A stretch of DNA of 64,000 nt from Pantoea endophytica (GCF_002858935.1 NZ_PJRT01000033.1:124001-188000); one strand, 5' to 3'; shown: positions 17,104 to 25,982, counted from the first letter of the stretch. Notes: generated from the sequence alone by a model not told the origin. Numbers and translations: made by a program.

Positions 17104-18486
17104 CTATGACTCAGCAGCCTGCCTCGACTGCGTCATGCGCGCCAGGCTCACTACGGCAGCGACGCTGGCAAAGCTACCCGCTAGCAGCAGTGAGGCGTGT
17201 GTACCGCTGTCGTTGAACAGATTAAACATTAGCGCCACTAGCGCCGCGCCGCTGCTTTGTCCCACCAGACGCGCGGTACCCAGCATTCCGCTGGCACCAC
17301 CGCTGCGGTTACGCGGTGCTGCGGTGATGATGGTGTGATTGTTAGGCGACTGGAACAGGCCGAAACCGGCACCGCACAGCATCATGCGCCAGATGATATC
17401 AACGTCAGTTGGCTGCGTCGGTAAAAGCGCCAGCAGGAACAGACCGGCAGCGAACATCGCTAATCCCAATCCGCCTAATAATCCGGCATGGAACTTCTCG
17501 ATCAGGCGACCTGCAATGGGTGCCATCACCATGGTTGCCAGCGGCCACGGCGTGAGCAGCAAGCCGGTTGCCACTTCATCCCGGCCCAGCACATTTTGCA
17601 GGAAGAACGGCAACGCCACCATCGCCAGCATCTGCGCGCAGAACGAGCAAATTGAGGTGCCGATCGACAGCGAAAAGATCGGAATGCGCAGCAAGTCCAC
17701 CGGCAGCAATGGCACCGGCATCGCTAACTGGCGACGAACGAAAACAATGCCCACCAGCACCAATGCCACCAATTCGGCCACAATCAGCCAGCCGTTTTGC
17801 CCCTGCGAGAAACCGCTCAGTGCCGATATGAGCAGGCCAAAGAACAGCGCATTCATCACGGCGCTTGGCACGTCGAATTTCTGTTGTTTGGCTTTCTGGG
17901 TGTTATCTGGCAGGAAACGCAACGCCAGCCACAGCGCAACGATGCCGAGTGGAATGTTGATCAGGAACAGCCATTTCCAGCTGGCAACAGACAGGATCGC
18001 CGCCGCTACGGTTGGACCGGCCGCGCTGGAGACCGCAACAATCAGCGAATTGATTGCCATACCGCGCCCGAGGAAGCGCTGCGGATAGATGATGCGGATC
18101 AGCGCCGTGTTCACGCTCATCAATGCGGCACCACCAAAGCCTTGCAGCACACGCGCCAAGGTCAGCGTATTCAACGTTGAGGAGAGGGCGCAAAACAGTG
18201 AGGTAGCGATAAACAGCGCGAGTCCAACCTGATAGACGCGGCGGTAGCCGAGCATATCGCCGAGAAACGACAGCGACAGCAGCGAAATAACGATGGCGAT
18301 TTGATAGGCGTTAACAATCCAGATCGATTCGGCTGGGCTGGCATTCAATTCACGCGCAATGGTTGGTAAGGCCACGTTGGCGATAGCTCCATCCAGCACT
18401 GCCATCATAATACCGAGCGCAATGGTGATGATCGCGCCATAGCGATGTGGAAAGGGTAATCCATCCTGGGCAACAGTAGAAGGCAT
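17104..18486 (-). CDS. yebQ: MFS transporter, DHA2 family (YebQ)
   Basis: 460-residue transporter with 14 predicted helices. It has the DHA2 features GYRRVYQVGL (motif A region) and a motif C-like SSAAGPTVAAAIL at about residue 155. It is close along its length to E. coli YebQ, a putative drug exporter of unknown substrate. It is divergent from kdgR with about 190 bases between starts, an arrangement conserved with E. coli, so KdgR control is possible. Confidence 0.93.
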   Translation of the reverse strand: MPSTVAQDGLPFPHRYGAIITIALGIMMAVLDGAIANVALPTIARELNASPAESIWIVNAYQIAIVISLLSLSFLGDMLGYRRVYQVGLALFIATSLFCALSSTLNTLTLARVLQGFGGAALMSVNTALIRIIYPQRFLGRGMAINSLIVAVSSAAGPTVAAAILSVASWKWLFLINIPLGIVALWLALRFLPDNTQKAKQQKFDVPSAVMNALFFGLLISALSGFSQGQNGWLIVAELVALVLVGIVFVRRQLAMPVPLLPVDLLRIPIFSLSIGTSICSFCAQMLAMVALPFFLQNVLGRDEVATGLLLTPWPLATMVMAPIAGRLIEKFHAGLLGGLGLAMFAAGLFLLALLPTQPTDVDIIWRMMLCGAGFGLFQSPNNHTIITAAPRNRSGGASGMLGTARLVGQSSGAALVALMFNLFNDSGTHASLLLAGSFASVAAVVSLARMTQSRQAAES

Positions 18487-18678
18487 AAGTAAAGTAAGTA
18501 AAGAGAGTGAATATCATCATGCTAATCAATTCGCTGCCGAAAAGCACCGCATTCATTGACATAAAATTACGTGTGGATGTGTCACTTAGCGTCAGTCGTT
18601 GCCGCCATCAGGCTGAAACGCATATACTGGCGCTTCTGTTCCGTTTTTTTTGAAACACTGTCAAAAAGGATACGCGCC

Positions 18679-19470
18679 ATGGCGAGCAGTGATAATGATA
18701 AACAGCCAGACTCGGTTTCATCAGTGATGAAAGTGTTTGGCATTCTGCAGGCGCTGGGCGAAGAGCGCGATCACGGCATCACCGAATTGTCCCAACGCGT
18801 GATGATGTCAAAAAGTACCGTTTATCGCTTTTTACAGACCATGAAATCGCTTGGCTATGTGGCGCAGGAAGGAGAAAGTGAGAAATACTCGCTGACGCTC
18901 AAGCTGTTCGAACTCGGCGCCAAAGCGTTGCAGAACGTTGATCTGATTCGTAGCGCCGATATTGAGATGCGTGAGCTGTCGCGTCTGACTAAAGAAACCA
19001 TTCACCTCGGCGCGCTGGAAGAAGACAGCATCGTCTACATCCATAAAATCGATTCTCTTTATAACCTACGTATGTATTCACGCATCGGCCGCCGCAATCC
19101 ATTGCACACCACCGCGATTGGTAAAGTGCTGCTGGCATGGCGCGATCGCGCTGAAGTGCAGGAGATCCTCAGCGAAGTGGAATTCCGCCGCAGTACCGCG
19201 AAAACCATTGTCACTGCAGAAGCGTTGCTAGCGGTGTTGGATCAGGTAAAAGTACAGGGATTTGGCGAAGATAATGAAGAGCAGGAAGAGGGCTTACGTT
19301 GCATCGCGGTGCCGGTATTTGACCGTTTTGGCGTGGTGATTGCGGGGCTAAGCATCTCGTTCCCCACCATTCGTTTTTCCGAAGAAGCCAAAAATGAATA
19401 TGTGGCGATGCTGCATCGTGCGGCGCGCAATCTGTCTGAACAAATGGGCTACCACAACTATCCTTTCTGA
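18679..19470 (+). CDS. kdgR: IclR-family repressor KdgR
   Basis: 263 residues. N-terminal winged helix-turn-helix (ITELSQRVMMSKSTVYRFLQ, about residues 34-53) and a C-terminal IclR effector domain (GRRNPLHTTAIGKVLLAW, GLRCIAVPVFDRFG). It represses pectin/hexuronate catabolism genes and releases DNA on binding 2-keto-3-deoxygluconate. The frame is open back to 18571, but the ATG at 18679 gives the family length and has AAAGGATA upstream. Confidence 0.96.
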   Translation: MASSDNDKQPDSVSSVMKVFGILQALGEERDHGITELSQRVMMSKSTVYRFLQTMKSLGYVAQEGESEKYSLTLKLFELGAKALQNVDLIRSADIEMRELSRLTKETIHLGALEEDSIVYIHKIDSLYNLRMYSRIGRRNPLHTTAIGKVLLAWRDRAEVQEILSEVEFRRSTAKTIVTAEALLAVLDQVKVQGFGEDNEEQEEGLRCIAVPVFDRFGVVIAGLSISFPTIRFSEEAKNEYVAMLHRAARNLSEQMGYHNYPF

Positions 19471-19474
19471 AATG

Positions 19475-19502
19475 AAAAACGGGCTGTTGCCAGCCCGTTT
19501 CA
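19475..19502. terminator. Bidirectional terminator, kdgR / yobH
   Basis: AAACGGGCTG-TTGC-CAGCCCGTTT, a perfect ten-base-pair stem between two convergent genes. Confidence 0.88.
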
Positions 19503-19506
19503 ACGC

Positions 19507-19743
19507 TTAATTGTCGACCACTTCGCCACTTTTCTTCAGCAGTGGACAATCCGTTACGCCAACGATACCGCTGTCTGTGTGCAGATACTGTGCCGTAATC
19601 ATACCGCGTGCGGTCAGATAGCTGCATTGCAGCCCAAGTCCCGCCGCATTCTTATTGCTGCCGGTGAGTACGCCATAGCCGGTCAGCAGCATCGCTAACC
19701 AAATTAATGCCACCAGCATAATCGTCCGAATAAGTAGTTTCAT
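19507..19743 (-). CDS. yobH: YobH family small protein
   Basis: 78 residues. An N-terminal hydrophobic helix (about 4-27, MLVALIWLAMLLTGYGVL) acts as membrane anchor or uncleaved signal. It is followed by the conserved QCSYLTARG and GVTDCPLLKKS, two cysteines probably disulfide-bonded in the periplasm. It is almost identical in layout to E. coli YobH, which has no known function. The start is at 19743, with GGAG upstream. Confidence 0.93.
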   Translation of the reverse strand: MKLLIRTIMLVALIWLAMLLTGYGVLTGSNKNAAGLGLQCSYLTARGMITAQYLHTDSGIVGVTDCPLLKKSGEVVDN

Positions 19744-19959
19744 CTTATCTCCTTGTGATACACAACGCAGCGCATCCAACGTTGCTGCGAATCTACTGTA
19801 GCAGCATGCCGCGCTTTAGCCATCTAATCGATCAGAGATAACTGAAAGAGAGGGCAGGCGGGATAATCTGCTTTCCGTCGCTACCCATTATCTTTTGCGT
19901 CGGCAGCGAGTAGAATCAGCGGCGGAGTAGATGTTTGATTTTTGACTATAGAGGCAGTT

Positions 19960-20235
19960 ATGAACGAATTAGCCGCAAACACCAGCCCGCTATTTAACTA
20001 TGGCGTTCTGGCCATCATCATTCTTGTGGCCTTTATTGTCTGGTTCTTTGTCAACCGGGCTAGCGTGCGCGCCAGTGAGCAGATCCGTTTGCTGGAAGCC
20101 GTTATCGAAGAGCAAAAGAAACAGAATGCGCTCCTGCGCCGTCTGGTTGACGCACAGCCATCCACAGCAAAACCACCAGCGGATGAAGACGCGGATGAAA
20201 AACGCGATTTTATTCGGATGATCCCGGAACGTTAA
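19960..20235 (+). CDS. yebO: YebO family membrane protein
   Basis: 91 residues. A single transmembrane helix (about residues 14-35, GVLAIIILVAFIVWFFV) is followed by a short coiled coil (SEQIRLLEAVIEEQKKQNALL) and a charged tail ending IRMIPER. It matches the E. coli YebO pattern; function unknown. In E. coli mgrB lies beside yebO; here the 216 bases upstream contain no MgrB-like frame. Confidence 0.9.
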   Translation: MNELAANTSPLFNYGVLAIIILVAFIVWFFVNRASVRASEQIRLLEAVIEEQKKQNALLRRLVDAQPSTAKPPADEDADEKRDFIRMIPER

Positions 20236-20916
20236 GCCGTTAAAAGGGGTGAAATAATCGCCATTATGGCAACCGCTGCGCACTGAAATGGTGCGTGGCG
20301 GGATAATGACTTTTAGTAAATTCCCTTCTAAGCCAGGTATGAATAGCAACAATCCCTGCCCGAATGAATATCAACTAAGATTTATCCTAAGGAGTTTTTG
20401 TTAAATCAAGCTCTTCAATGTTCTTTTTAACATTTAATTGTTGGGTAGATAGTTAAAATTGAGATAAATGCCACCTAATGTTAATGCGTTTATATGGGGC
20501 GCATATTATTGGTTTCTCCTGATTTTGGTGCAAAGCAATTAATAACTTATACCTGAGAAAACTATTTGTACAAGATTTGAACGGCGCGCAGTTGTTGTGT
20601 GGCGAGCGAAATTTCAGTGGAATATCTTATTGATGCCATATTAGTGCAATATTTTTGTCGTACTGTTAACCCTAAAATTGTACCAATATAGACATTACCG
20701 CTGCGCTTGACTAAGCGGCAATCAAGCGCTAACTATACTGACTGATAACCTTTTTTTGCGCACCTTCCGCGCTGGGTGTCAATATGTTGATTGATGAAGT
20801 GCCGCGCCAATTAACTAATTATGTGCGTCACGTCGATCACCGTTTAAAAATGGCTTGCCATTAATTTACGGATATGTGATAACAAATCGTAGGTCAAACG
20901 AGGTACAGTTCTGTTT
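20236..20916 (+). other. 680-base gene-poor leader region upstream of yobF-cspC
   Basis: No long ORF on either strand. The region is AT-rich in its first 450 bases. It contains an eight-base-pair inverted repeat GCGCTTGA/TCAAGCGC (20703-20729) beside TATACT (20734-20739), a possible -10, and a candidate 26-codon ORF at 20784. Long leaders are usual before csp genes. The stretch is larger than I would expect between yebO and yobF. Confidence 0.5.
20784..20864 (+). CDS. Candidate 26-residue ORF (weak)
   Basis: MLIDEVPRQLTNYVRHVDHR followed by six residues and a stop. The amino-acid mix is protein-like, but only a weak GGGTG precedes the ATG and I know no homologue. It may be a leader peptide for yobF-cspC or chance. 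Confidence 0.2.
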   Translation: MLIDEVPRQLTNYVRHVDHRLKMACH

Positions 20917-20991
20917 ATGTATGGCATCTTCAGTAAAGAAGTTACGAGTAAAGACGTTGACGTTGAATACCGCTTCCTTGCCGAACCTTAA
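20917..20991 (+). CDS. yobF: YobF, shortened to 24 residues by a stop codon
   Basis: The frame from ATG 20917 reads [20 protein letters not shown] and ends LAEP-stop. E. coli YobF has about 47 residues and continues after EP with Tyr-Ile-Gly-Ala-Ser-Cys-Ser-Asn-Val-Ser. Here TAA replaces the Tyr codon and the same frame continues ISASFSNVSGLS, so the homology does not end at the stop. YobF is a small heat-inducible protein co-transcribed with cspC. Either a shorter protein is made or this is a nonsense change. Confidence 0.8.
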   Translation: MYGIFSKEVTSKDVDVEYRFLAEP

Positions 20992-21074
20992 ATTAGTGCC
21001 TCATTCAGTAATGTCTCTGGTTTATCTGTAAGTCTGCCTGCGGGCAATATAATCATTGAAAGGAAATTTGCGAA

Positions 21075-21284
21075 ATGGCAAAGATTAAAGGTCAGGTTAA
21101 GTGGTTCAACGAGTCTAAAGGTTTTGGTTTTATTACTCCTGCTGATGGTAGCAAAGATGTATTCGTACACTTCTCTGCAATCCAGGGCAATGGTTTTAAA
21201 ACTCTGGCCGAAGGCCAAAGCGTTGAGTTCGAAATCCAGGATGGCCAGAAAGGTCCTGCTGCGGTCAACGTTACCCCAATCTGA
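21075..21284 (+). CDS. cspC: Constitutive cold-shock-like protein CspC
   Basis: 69-residue OB-fold RNA-binding protein, nearly identical to E. coli CspC ([19 protein letters not shown], then [15 protein letters not shown]). The RNP1 and RNP2 motifs are complete. It is known to stabilise rpoS and other stress mRNAs and to act as an antiterminator, and it is made at 37 C. AAAGGAAA lies upstream. It is co-transcribed with yobF. Confidence 0.97.
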   Translation: MAKIKGQVKWFNESKGFGFITPADGSKDVFVHFSAIQGNGFKTLAEGQSVEFEIQDGQKGPAAVNVTPI

Positions 21285-21328
21285 TTTCGCCCTCAGGCTC
21301 GGTGCCATGCACCACTGAAACGAATCCT

Positions 21329-21360
21329 AAAGCCCCGTTCACTGAACGGGGCTTTTTCTT
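21329..21360 (+). terminator. Terminator of yobF-cspC
   Basis: AAAGCCCCGTTC-ACT-GAACGGGGCTTTTTCTT: ten-base-pair stem with U-tract, 44 bases after cspC. Confidence 0.93.
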
Positions 21361-21425
21361 TTATTCTTTCTGTAGCCAGATGATCAGGGTAAACTGCGCC
21401 GCGAATTGCTAACCCGGAGTTGTCT

Positions 21426-22232
21426 ATGTCTTTGATTTGCCCACTTTGTCATCAGCCTTTATTGCAGCAGGCTAATAGCTTCCGCTGTGATGCAGGTCAT
21501 CAGTTTGATCAGGCGAAAGAAGGGTACGTCAATTTACTGCCGGTGCAGCACAAAGGTTCGCGCGAACCGGGCGATAGCGCCGAGATGCTGCAGGCACGAC
21601 GCGCCTTCCTCGATGCCGGACACTATCAGCCGTTGCGCGCGGCTGTCGCCGGGATCCTCGCGCAGCATCTGGGTGAGCAAGGTACACAGCTGTTAGATCT
21701 CGGATGCGGGGAAGGTTATTACACTGCGGCGATGGCCGATGCGTTACCGCAGGCGCAACTCTTTGGTCTGGATGTGGCGAAAGCAGCGATTCGCATGGCA
21801 GCTAAACGCTATCGTGCGGTGAAATTCTGCGTGGCGTCCAGCCAGCGTTTACCTTTTGCCGATGCTTCTCTGGATGGCGTGGTGCGCATCTATGCGCCCT
21901 GTAATGAAGATGAGCTGAGCCGCGCGATCAAAGCGGGGGGTTACCTGCTAACGGTTACGCCGGGACCGCATCACTTACAGCAATTCAAGGCGCTGATTTA
22001 TCGCGAAGTGCAGCTGCACGCGGCGGAAGAGAAGGTGTATGCCGGCTTCAGGCAGGTCGATCAACAAAACCTGAATTACAGCATGACGTTGAGCGGAAGT
22101 GAGGCGGTGAGCTTATTGCAGATGACGCCATTTGCCTGGCGTGCACGTGAAGAAGTGTGGCAGAACCTGGCGGCATCCAGCGAGTTTAACTGTGATGCCG
22201 ACTTTGTGCTGACGTTATGGCAGCGCGATTAA
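21426..22232 (+). CDS. rlmA: 23S rRNA m1G745 methyltransferase RlmA
   Basis: 268 residues. N-terminal zinc finger (CPLCHQPL, then RCDAGHQF; ligands Cys, Cys, Cys and His) and a SAM-binding domain ([19 protein letters not shown], about residue 88). The conserved [21 protein letters not shown] follows the finger. It methylates N1 of G745 in helix 35 of 23S rRNA. The ATG at 21426 has CGGAGT upstream. It ends tail to tail with yobD, the two stops sharing TTAA. mntP, the next gene in E. coli, is absent here. Confidence 0.95.
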   Translation: MSLICPLCHQPLLQQANSFRCDAGHQFDQAKEGYVNLLPVQHKGSREPGDSAEMLQARRAFLDAGHYQPLRAAVAGILAQHLGEQGTQLLDLGCGEGYYTAAMADALPQAQLFGLDVAKAAIRMAAKRYRAVKFCVASSQRLPFADASLDGVVRIYAPCNEDELSRAIKAGGYLLTVTPGPHHLQQFKALIYREVQLHAAEEKVYAGFRQVDQQNLNYSMTLSGSEAVSLLQMTPFAWRAREEVWQNLAASSEFNCDADFVLTLWQRD

Positions 22233-22687
22233 CGCGCTTCCACCAGCGTATTGTAGATCCGTTCCAGGTCATCAAGCTGTTTGACTGCAATCAGCAGGCG
22301 GCGCTGCTCCAGTTGCATCACCAGAATGCCATCCTCTGACAGATTCATACTCTGAATGCGACCGTAGTCGATCCACACGCTGCCAAAAAACAGTCCATTT
22401 TCCTTCATCAACAGCTTCGGGCTGCGCACCCAGAATAACCAAATCGCCATAAAGCACAGCACCATCAGCAAATTGGTGGTGAGTTGTGTGCCATGTTTAT
22501 CAATGTTGTTCCACAGCAGAATCAGCAGCAGCACCACGAAAATGGCGCTATCGATTTTATGGCGACGGCGCAGTGCGACGCGCAGTTTTGTAGGGCCATT
22601 GCGGCGCGGCAGGATCGCTTCATCATAAATGGCGAACAGAACGAAGCCTGCAATCAGCAGGGCGATCAGGGCGTCAGTCAGTGACAT
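22229..22687 (-). CDS. yobD: UPF0266 membrane protein YobD
   Basis: 152 residues with three transmembrane segments (about 7-22, 45-62, 68-84). A conserved cytosolic C-terminal half carries [20 protein letters not shown]. The PRRNGPT loop after helix 1 is also conserved with E. coli. Function unknown. The start at ATG 22687 is the E. coli-like one; the frame is open upstream. It lies downstream of manXYZ on the same strand, beyond a terminator. Confidence 0.92.
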   Translation of the reverse strand: MSLTDALIALLIAGFVLFAIYDEAILPRRNGPTKLRVALRRRHKIDSAIFVVLLLILLWNNIDKHGTQLTTNLLMVLCFMAIWLFWVRSPKLLMKENGLFFGSVWIDYGRIQSMNLSEDGILVMQLEQRRLLIAVKQLDDLERIYNTLVEAR

Positions 22688-22747
22688 AAGATGTTCTTCC
22701 TCAAGCGAAATTATCTCAACGTGGGCGCTCAGATAATGCCGCTCAAT

Positions 22748-22774
22748 AATAGCCGGGAGCAGGGCTCCCGGCGG
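22748..22774 (-). terminator. Terminator of manXYZ
   Basis: GCCGGGAGC/GCTCCCGGC stem immediately downstream of manZ on the minus strand, followed by an AT-rich TATTATTG. The U-tract is imperfect. Confidence 0.65.
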
Positions 22775-22779
22775 GGTGA

Positions 22780-23625
22780 TTACAGACCGAGCAGGCCGAT
22801 CCAGTAACCGAAGATACCGAGGGCGAAGAAGCCGACGATAATCCACAACGCATTCACCTTACGACGCAGCAGCCACATACAGCCAAAGGTTAGCAGCAGT
22901 GGAATCAGGCCTGGCATCAGCTGATCGAGGATAGATTGCACCGTAGTAACCGTGGTTTTACCGGTCTGGTCGGTGATGCGTGACACCACCAGCGGCACAT
23001 TCACATGCGTCCACTTGTTAACCAAGGCCCCCATGACAAAGAGGCCGAGAATCGACGCGCCCTCCGTCAGTTTCTGCAGGAAACCGCCGCCCATATCGCT
23101 GACGATATCAACGCCTTTACGGTAGCCGTACGCCACACCGTAATAACGCGTCAACAGACGCACGGCGTTAAACAGGATGAAGAACAGCAATGGACCCAGC
23201 AGGCTACCGCTCATCGCGATACCGGCACCCAGCGCAGCAAACACCGGACGCACGGTACCCCAGAAGATCGGGTCACCCACACCCGCCAGCGGACCCATCA
23301 GACCCACTTTGATGCCGTTAATCGCCGCATCATCAATCGGCGCACCGTTGGCACGCTGCTCTTCCATCGCCATGGTGACGCCCAGCACCGGCGCCGCTAC
23401 GTAAGGATGGGTGTTGAAGAACTCGAGGTGACGTTTAATCGCCTGTTTACGTTCGTCGTTATTTTCTGGATAGAGGCGACGAATCACCGGTACCATTGAG
23501 TAGCAAAAACCCAGCGCCTGCATACGTTCAAAGTTCCACGAACCCTGAAACAGGTTAGAGCGCAGGAACACACCGCGGACATCGCCGGGGGTGAGTTTCT
23601 TTGGAGTGTTAGTTGTATCAACCAT
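22780..23625 (-). CDS. manZ: PTS mannose-family IID component ManZ
   Basis: 281-residue membrane subunit of the mannose/glucose phosphotransferase permease. It has the IID signature FLRSNLFQGSWNFERMQALG near the N-terminus and PLAGVGDPIFWGTVRP at about residue 115. C-terminal hydrophobic segments anchor it. It partners ManY to form the channel and takes phosphate from ManX. GGTGAAATC precedes the ATG. It is the third gene of manXYZ and is also a known entry point for phage lambda DNA in E. coli. Confidence 0.97.
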   Translation of the reverse strand: MVDTTNTPKKLTPGDVRGVFLRSNLFQGSWNFERMQALGFCYSMVPVIRRLYPENNDERKQAIKRHLEFFNTHPYVAAPVLGVTMAMEEQRANGAPIDDAAINGIKVGLMGPLAGVGDPIFWGTVRPVFAALGAGIAMSGSLLGPLLFFILFNAVRLLTRYYGVAYGYRKGVDIVSDMGGGFLQKLTEGASILGLFVMGALVNKWTHVNVPLVVSRITDQTGKTTVTTVQSILDQLMPGLIPLLLTFGCMWLLRRKVNALWIIVGFFALGIFGYWIGLLGL

Positions 23626-23639
23626 GATTTCACCTGTTC

Positions 23640-24440
23640 CTAGTCGAGTTCGTTATCGAGGTCATTGTTTGCAGGACCGCTGGTTGCAGCACCTGCAACG
23701 CGGTTATATTTCGGTGCCAGCTGGATATACAGCACCGCCATCACCACGCCAATCACGCCAAGCGCAACCAGGTTAAAGTTGGTGAAGGCTGCAGTAACGA
23801 AGCCAAGGTAGAAGAACGGCATCAGGTAGCCCGCGCGCATCATGTTGATGACCATCGCGTAACCCACCACCACGATCATGCCGCCGGCGATGTTCAGGCC
23901 GTTGGTGACCACGTCTGGAATTGAGTTCAGCAGTTCCTGAACCACGTGAGTACCGACAGAAATCGCCACGATCAGTGCTGGGATGGCAATACGCATCGCC
24001 TGCAATACCAGCGCGGATACGTGGATCCAGCTGATCGCCGTCAGGTTGCCTTTCTCGGCTGCCTTATCGGCGGCATGCTGGAAGGCCACGGTGATGGTAC
24101 GCACGATGATGGTCAGAACCTGACCGGCCGCAGCCAGCGGAATCGCCAGCGCGATACCGGCGCCCACGCTTTGACCACCGGCAATAACCAGAATGGTTGA
24201 GATAATCGAAGCCAGCGCCGCATCCGGTGCAACGGCCGCACCGATGTTCATCCAGCCCAGTGCAATCATCTCCAGCGTACCGCCGATGATGATACCGGTT
24301 TTCATATCACCGAGGACCGCACCAATTAAGGTACAAGCCACCAGCGGACGGTGGAACTGGAACTCATCAAGAATCGATCCCATCCCGGCAATACAGGCCA
24401 CAATAAATATCAAAATGATTTGTAGCGTGGTTATCTCCAT
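23640..24440 (-). CDS. manY: PTS mannose-family IIC component ManY
   Basis: 266-residue sugar-translocating membrane subunit with conserved EFQFHRPLVACTLIGAVLGD and GGTLEMIALGWMNIGAA. It has about six to eight hydrophobic segments. The ATG at 24440 has GAGGAG eight bases upstream; the frame continues to 24458 without a better start. It lies 14 bases before manZ. Confidence 0.97.
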   Translation of the reverse strand: MEITTLQIILIFIVACIAGMGSILDEFQFHRPLVACTLIGAVLGDMKTGIIIGGTLEMIALGWMNIGAAVAPDAALASIISTILVIAGGQSVGAGIALAIPLAAAGQVLTIIVRTITVAFQHAADKAAEKGNLTAISWIHVSALVLQAMRIAIPALIVAISVGTHVVQELLNSIPDVVTNGLNIAGGMIVVVGYAMVINMMRAGYLMPFFYLGFVTAAFTNFNLVALGVIGVVMAVLYIQLAPKYNRVAGAATSGPANNDLDNELD

Positions 24441-24498
24441 TGCATTTCTCCTCTGCAAGGTCTCTAAAATTCGCCCACGTATGCAGGCAAAGGGCGAA

Positions 24499-25470
24499 CT
24501 ACGGATTGACCTTGGCGATCAGGTCCATCATTTTCAGTCGCTGATCGCTGGACACTTTACGTACTTCCAGTTCGATACCGCGCTCATTAAGTTTGCGAAA
24601 CGCCGTGATATCTTTTTCATCCACCGATACCGCGTTGTTCACCTGCGTTTTGCCCTGACGGAACGCCATGCCGCCAATATTGACCGACTTAATGTCCACG
24701 CCTTGCTCGACAATCCTCACCACATCGGTGGGATTGGTGAACAGCAGCATCACCTTGTCATTGCCATATTTCGGGTTGTTCCACACGCGAACCATCTTAT
24801 CGACATCCACCACGTGCGCGGTAACGCCCGGCGGGGCCACCTGCGTCAGCAGCGTTTTGCGCACATGATCGTTCGCCACTTCATCAGACACCACGATGAT
24901 GCGGGTAACGTTGGTCTCTTTGGTCCAGCGCGTGGCCACTTGGCCGTGAATCAAGCGGTCATCAATACGCGCCAGGCCGATTTTCATGTGATCGCCTGCA
25001 GCCATTGGTTTTTGCGGCTGAGCAGGCGCTTTCGCTGCAACCGGAGCAGGCGCAGCTGCGGCTTGCGCTGGCGTTTCAGTTTTGAGGGCTTTAACGCCTT
25101 CACGACCGGCCTCTACCGCGATGTGAATCAGTTCTTCCAGCGATGGGTTGTCATCACGTCCCATCAAGGTTTCCACCAGCATCGGGATGTTGACGCCAGC
25201 GATGACATCATAGCCATCCTTATCCACCACAATGCGGCTGGCCGCATTAAATGGACTGCCACCCCAGGTATCGACCAGGAACAACACGCCCTTTGACGTG
25301 TCGAGATCGGCCAGCCGCGCCTGATACTTTTCGATTAGCGTTTCTGCATTTTCGCCGGGAACGAAATCAATCCATCCGACATTTTCCTGCTCACCCAACA
25401 GCATCTCTGCTGTTTTAAGCAACTGTTCTGCCGCCCAGCCATGTGTACCAATTACAATAGCAATGGTCAC
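24499..25470 (-). CDS. manX: PTS mannose-family IIAB component ManX
   Basis: 323 residues. The IIA domain at about 1-130 has the phosphorylated His in VIGTHGW (His10). An Ala/Pro-rich linker follows at about 133-160. The IIB domain has the active His in RIDDRLIHGQVATRW (about 175). It phosphorylates mannose, glucose, glucosamine and related hexoses during uptake. The start is a GTG at 25470 with a strong GGAGGT, as in E. coli. It is the first gene of the operon. Confidence 0.97.
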   Translation of the reverse strand: MTIAIVIGTHGWAAEQLLKTAEMLLGEQENVGWIDFVPGENAETLIEKYQARLADLDTSKGVLFLVDTWGGSPFNAASRIVVDKDGYDVIAGVNIPMLVETLMGRDDNPSLEELIHIAVEAGREGVKALKTETPAQAAAAPAPVAAKAPAQPQKPMAAGDHMKIGLARIDDRLIHGQVATRWTKETNVTRIIVVSDEVANDHVRKTLLTQVAPPGVTAHVVDVDKMVRVWNNPKYGNDKVMLLFTNPTDVVRIVEQGVDIKSVNIGGMAFRQGKTQVNNAVSVDEKDITAFRKLNERGIELEVRKVSSDQRLKMMDLIAKVNP

Positions 25471-25624
25471 TTGCTACCTCCGTTCGCGTGAGAGATTCTC
25501 TGGCATTGCCGGGAATCATTGAAAATTACCGTTAGTGTTTCAGGTGGATCGTTAATGATGTGATAGAGAAAAAGCATCAATAAATAAAACGCAACAATCC
25601 GCTGCACAGCGATAAGGTCGCGAT

Positions 25625-25648
25625 TTATTTTAGTGATCGAAAAAATAA
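25625..25648. promoter_or_regulatory. Candidate Mlc/NagC operator
   Basis: TTATTTT-AGTGATCG-AAAAAATAA is an A/T-flanked inverted repeat resembling the Mlc/NagC operator pattern. It lies about 155 bases upstream of manX. E. coli manX is repressed by Mlc. Confidence 0.45.
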
Positions 25649-25652
25649 ATTA

Positions 25653-25668
25653 TGTGATGTTTGTCAGC
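25653..25668. promoter_or_regulatory. Candidate CRP site
   Basis: TGTGA-TGTTTG-TCAGC matches TGTGA-N6-TCACA with two mismatches in the right half. It is next to the Mlc-like site; manXYZ is CRP-activated in E. coli. Confidence 0.45.
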
Positions 25669-25826
25669 TATTTCGCGCGTAACGGTGCTAATGTGCACTT
25701 TTGTTCGATATTCCTGCGTTAACGTAGATATTTGTAAATGTAATAAATTTTTTTGACGTCGTTGATGTAACTGATACATTAGCGTTCTGTTTTTTATTCA
25801 GGAGTACCGGGCTTCAGCTCACCTTT

Positions 25827-25982
25827 ATGGACCGTCACCGACGTCGCTCAACATGTTCTCAGCGCTTTGTCGCGCCCGCTTCCACGCTCTTCAGCGTTAT
25901 CACCGCCTGTAACGATCTCTCGTCTCGCCCTCTGGTGCAGACTCAATTTCGTGCGCCTTCACGTCCGGTAAGGAGTCATTGA
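25827..25982 (+). CDS. Upstream ORF overlapping the yoaE start (yoaL-like position)
   Basis: 51 codons from ATG 25827, rich in Arg, Ser and Thr ([14 protein letters not shown] at the start, [10 protein letters not shown] at the end). The stop TGA overlaps the yoaE ATG in TGATG, and the yoaE ribosome binding site AAGGAG lies inside this ORF. That arrangement predicts translational coupling. E. coli has, as I recall, a small ORF named yoaL in the same place; I cannot confirm sequence similarity. The ORF has no strong ribosome binding site of its own. Confidence 0.5.
   Translation: MDRHRRRSTCSQRFVAPASTLFSVITACNDLSSRPLVQTQFRAPSRPVRSH

Larger units (their letters stand above)
25471..25826 (-). 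promoter_or_regulatory. manXYZ / yoaE divergent control region
   Basis: 356 bases between manX and the yoaE-side upstream ORF. It holds the Mlc/NagC-like and CRP-like sites listed separately, and AT-rich sequence near 25735-25755. No other gene was seen. Confidence 0.6.

Noticed and set aside
17339..18088. 249-codon open frame antisense to yebQ
   Set aside because: Ser/Ala/Pro/Asn-rich low-complexity shadow of a transporter gene; no ribosome binding site.
24193..25296. 367-codon open frame antisense to manX and the end of manY
   Set aside because: It overlaps two clear PTS genes in full. The composition (His/Arg/Gln-rich, no recognisable domain) is that of a shadow frame in GC-biased DNA.
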